A DNA stretch of 42,064 nt from Bacillota bacterium (GTDB taxonomy: Bacteria; Bacillota; Clostridia; Lachnospirales; Lachnospiraceae), in NCBI GenBank assembly GCA_023423045.1, contig JAFAGA010000036.1:1-42064 (forward strand). The letters are read 5' to 3'. The notes below the pieces were generated by a model. It ran no database searches, had not been told where the DNA came from, and saw only the letters and a list, made by a program, of their open reading frames with translations. The position numbers and the translations under genes are program-made. This document shows, piece after piece, positions 42,019 to 42,064 of this stretch (position 1 is its first letter; every line of letters starts with the position of its first letter).

Positions 42019-42064
42019 ATTCTCCTCCAACCTGTCTTTTGAATTTTTCAGATAAATCACTTAC

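Noticed and set aside
40000..42064. PhnP-like gene as part of a phosphonate (phn) operon
   Set aside because: No other phosphonate genes are present; the neighbour is a sugar-alcohol-type dehydrogenase.

Overview
The window looks like chromosomal DNA from a low-to-moderate-GC, spore-forming Firmicute, most likely a Lachnospiraceae-type clostridium (inference). Supporting signs are a YtvI-like AI-2E permease, a CotS-family coat protein, strong AGGAGG ribosome sites, a T-box in front of prolyl-tRNA synthetase, a DUF951 gene, and PEGA-domain and HD-GYP proteins. There are no phage genes, transposases, CRISPR arrays, rRNA genes or tRNA genes that I can see.

Layout. 1-1.5 kb: 3' part of a minus-strand secreted protein with an Ig-like domain and a transglutaminase-like fold that seems to lack its catalytic triad. 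1.8-7.9 kb: permease, small ParB-like protein, T-box plus proS, an orphan cadherin-like fragment, a two-gene operon of tiny membrane proteins on the minus strand, and cca. 8.0-13.7 kb: a 16-codon ORF and a CotS-family gene, a PEGA membrane protein, a membrane/coiled-coil protein whose gene carries a cluster of DnaA-box-like 9-mers, and pgi. 14-20 kb: hemolysin-III-type protein (minus), then a probable operon DUF951 - HAD phosphatase - exonuclease III - cyclase - HD-GYP behind an unusual leader of hairpins flanked by an 18-bp repeat, then azlC/azlD and a small conserved gene on the minus strand.

20-27.5 kb is accessory and decaying: the tail of a GNAT acetyltransferase, a sugar-phosphate isomerase with an internal deletion, a DUF4261 gene, a small membrane protein, an AraC/GyrI-type regulator, a GH2 glycosidase interrupted by one in-frame TGA where a tryptophan is expected, and an AraC/GyrI gene that has lost its middle.

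27.6-39.1 kb is a coherent hexuronate (glucuronate) utilisation locus. A divergent cupin-AraC regulator faces uxaC, uxuA and an SDR-type mannonate/fructuronate oxidoreductase. These are followed by a YesM/YesN-type two-component system and a CUT1 ABC importer (lipoprotein and two permeases, no ATPase gene) with a TIM-barrel sugar isomerase/epimerase. The likely logic is: the sensor detects an extracellular sugar, the importer brings in a uronate-containing saccharide, and UxaC, the SDR and UxuA convert glucuronate through fructuronate and mannonate to 2-keto-3-deoxygluconate. The window ends with a nitroreductase, a PhnP-like metallo-hydrolase and a zinc-dependent sugar-alcohol-type dehydrogenase.

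Family names come from reading the protein sequences by eye; no database search was run. Promoters, operators and RNA structures are sequence matches, not measurements.
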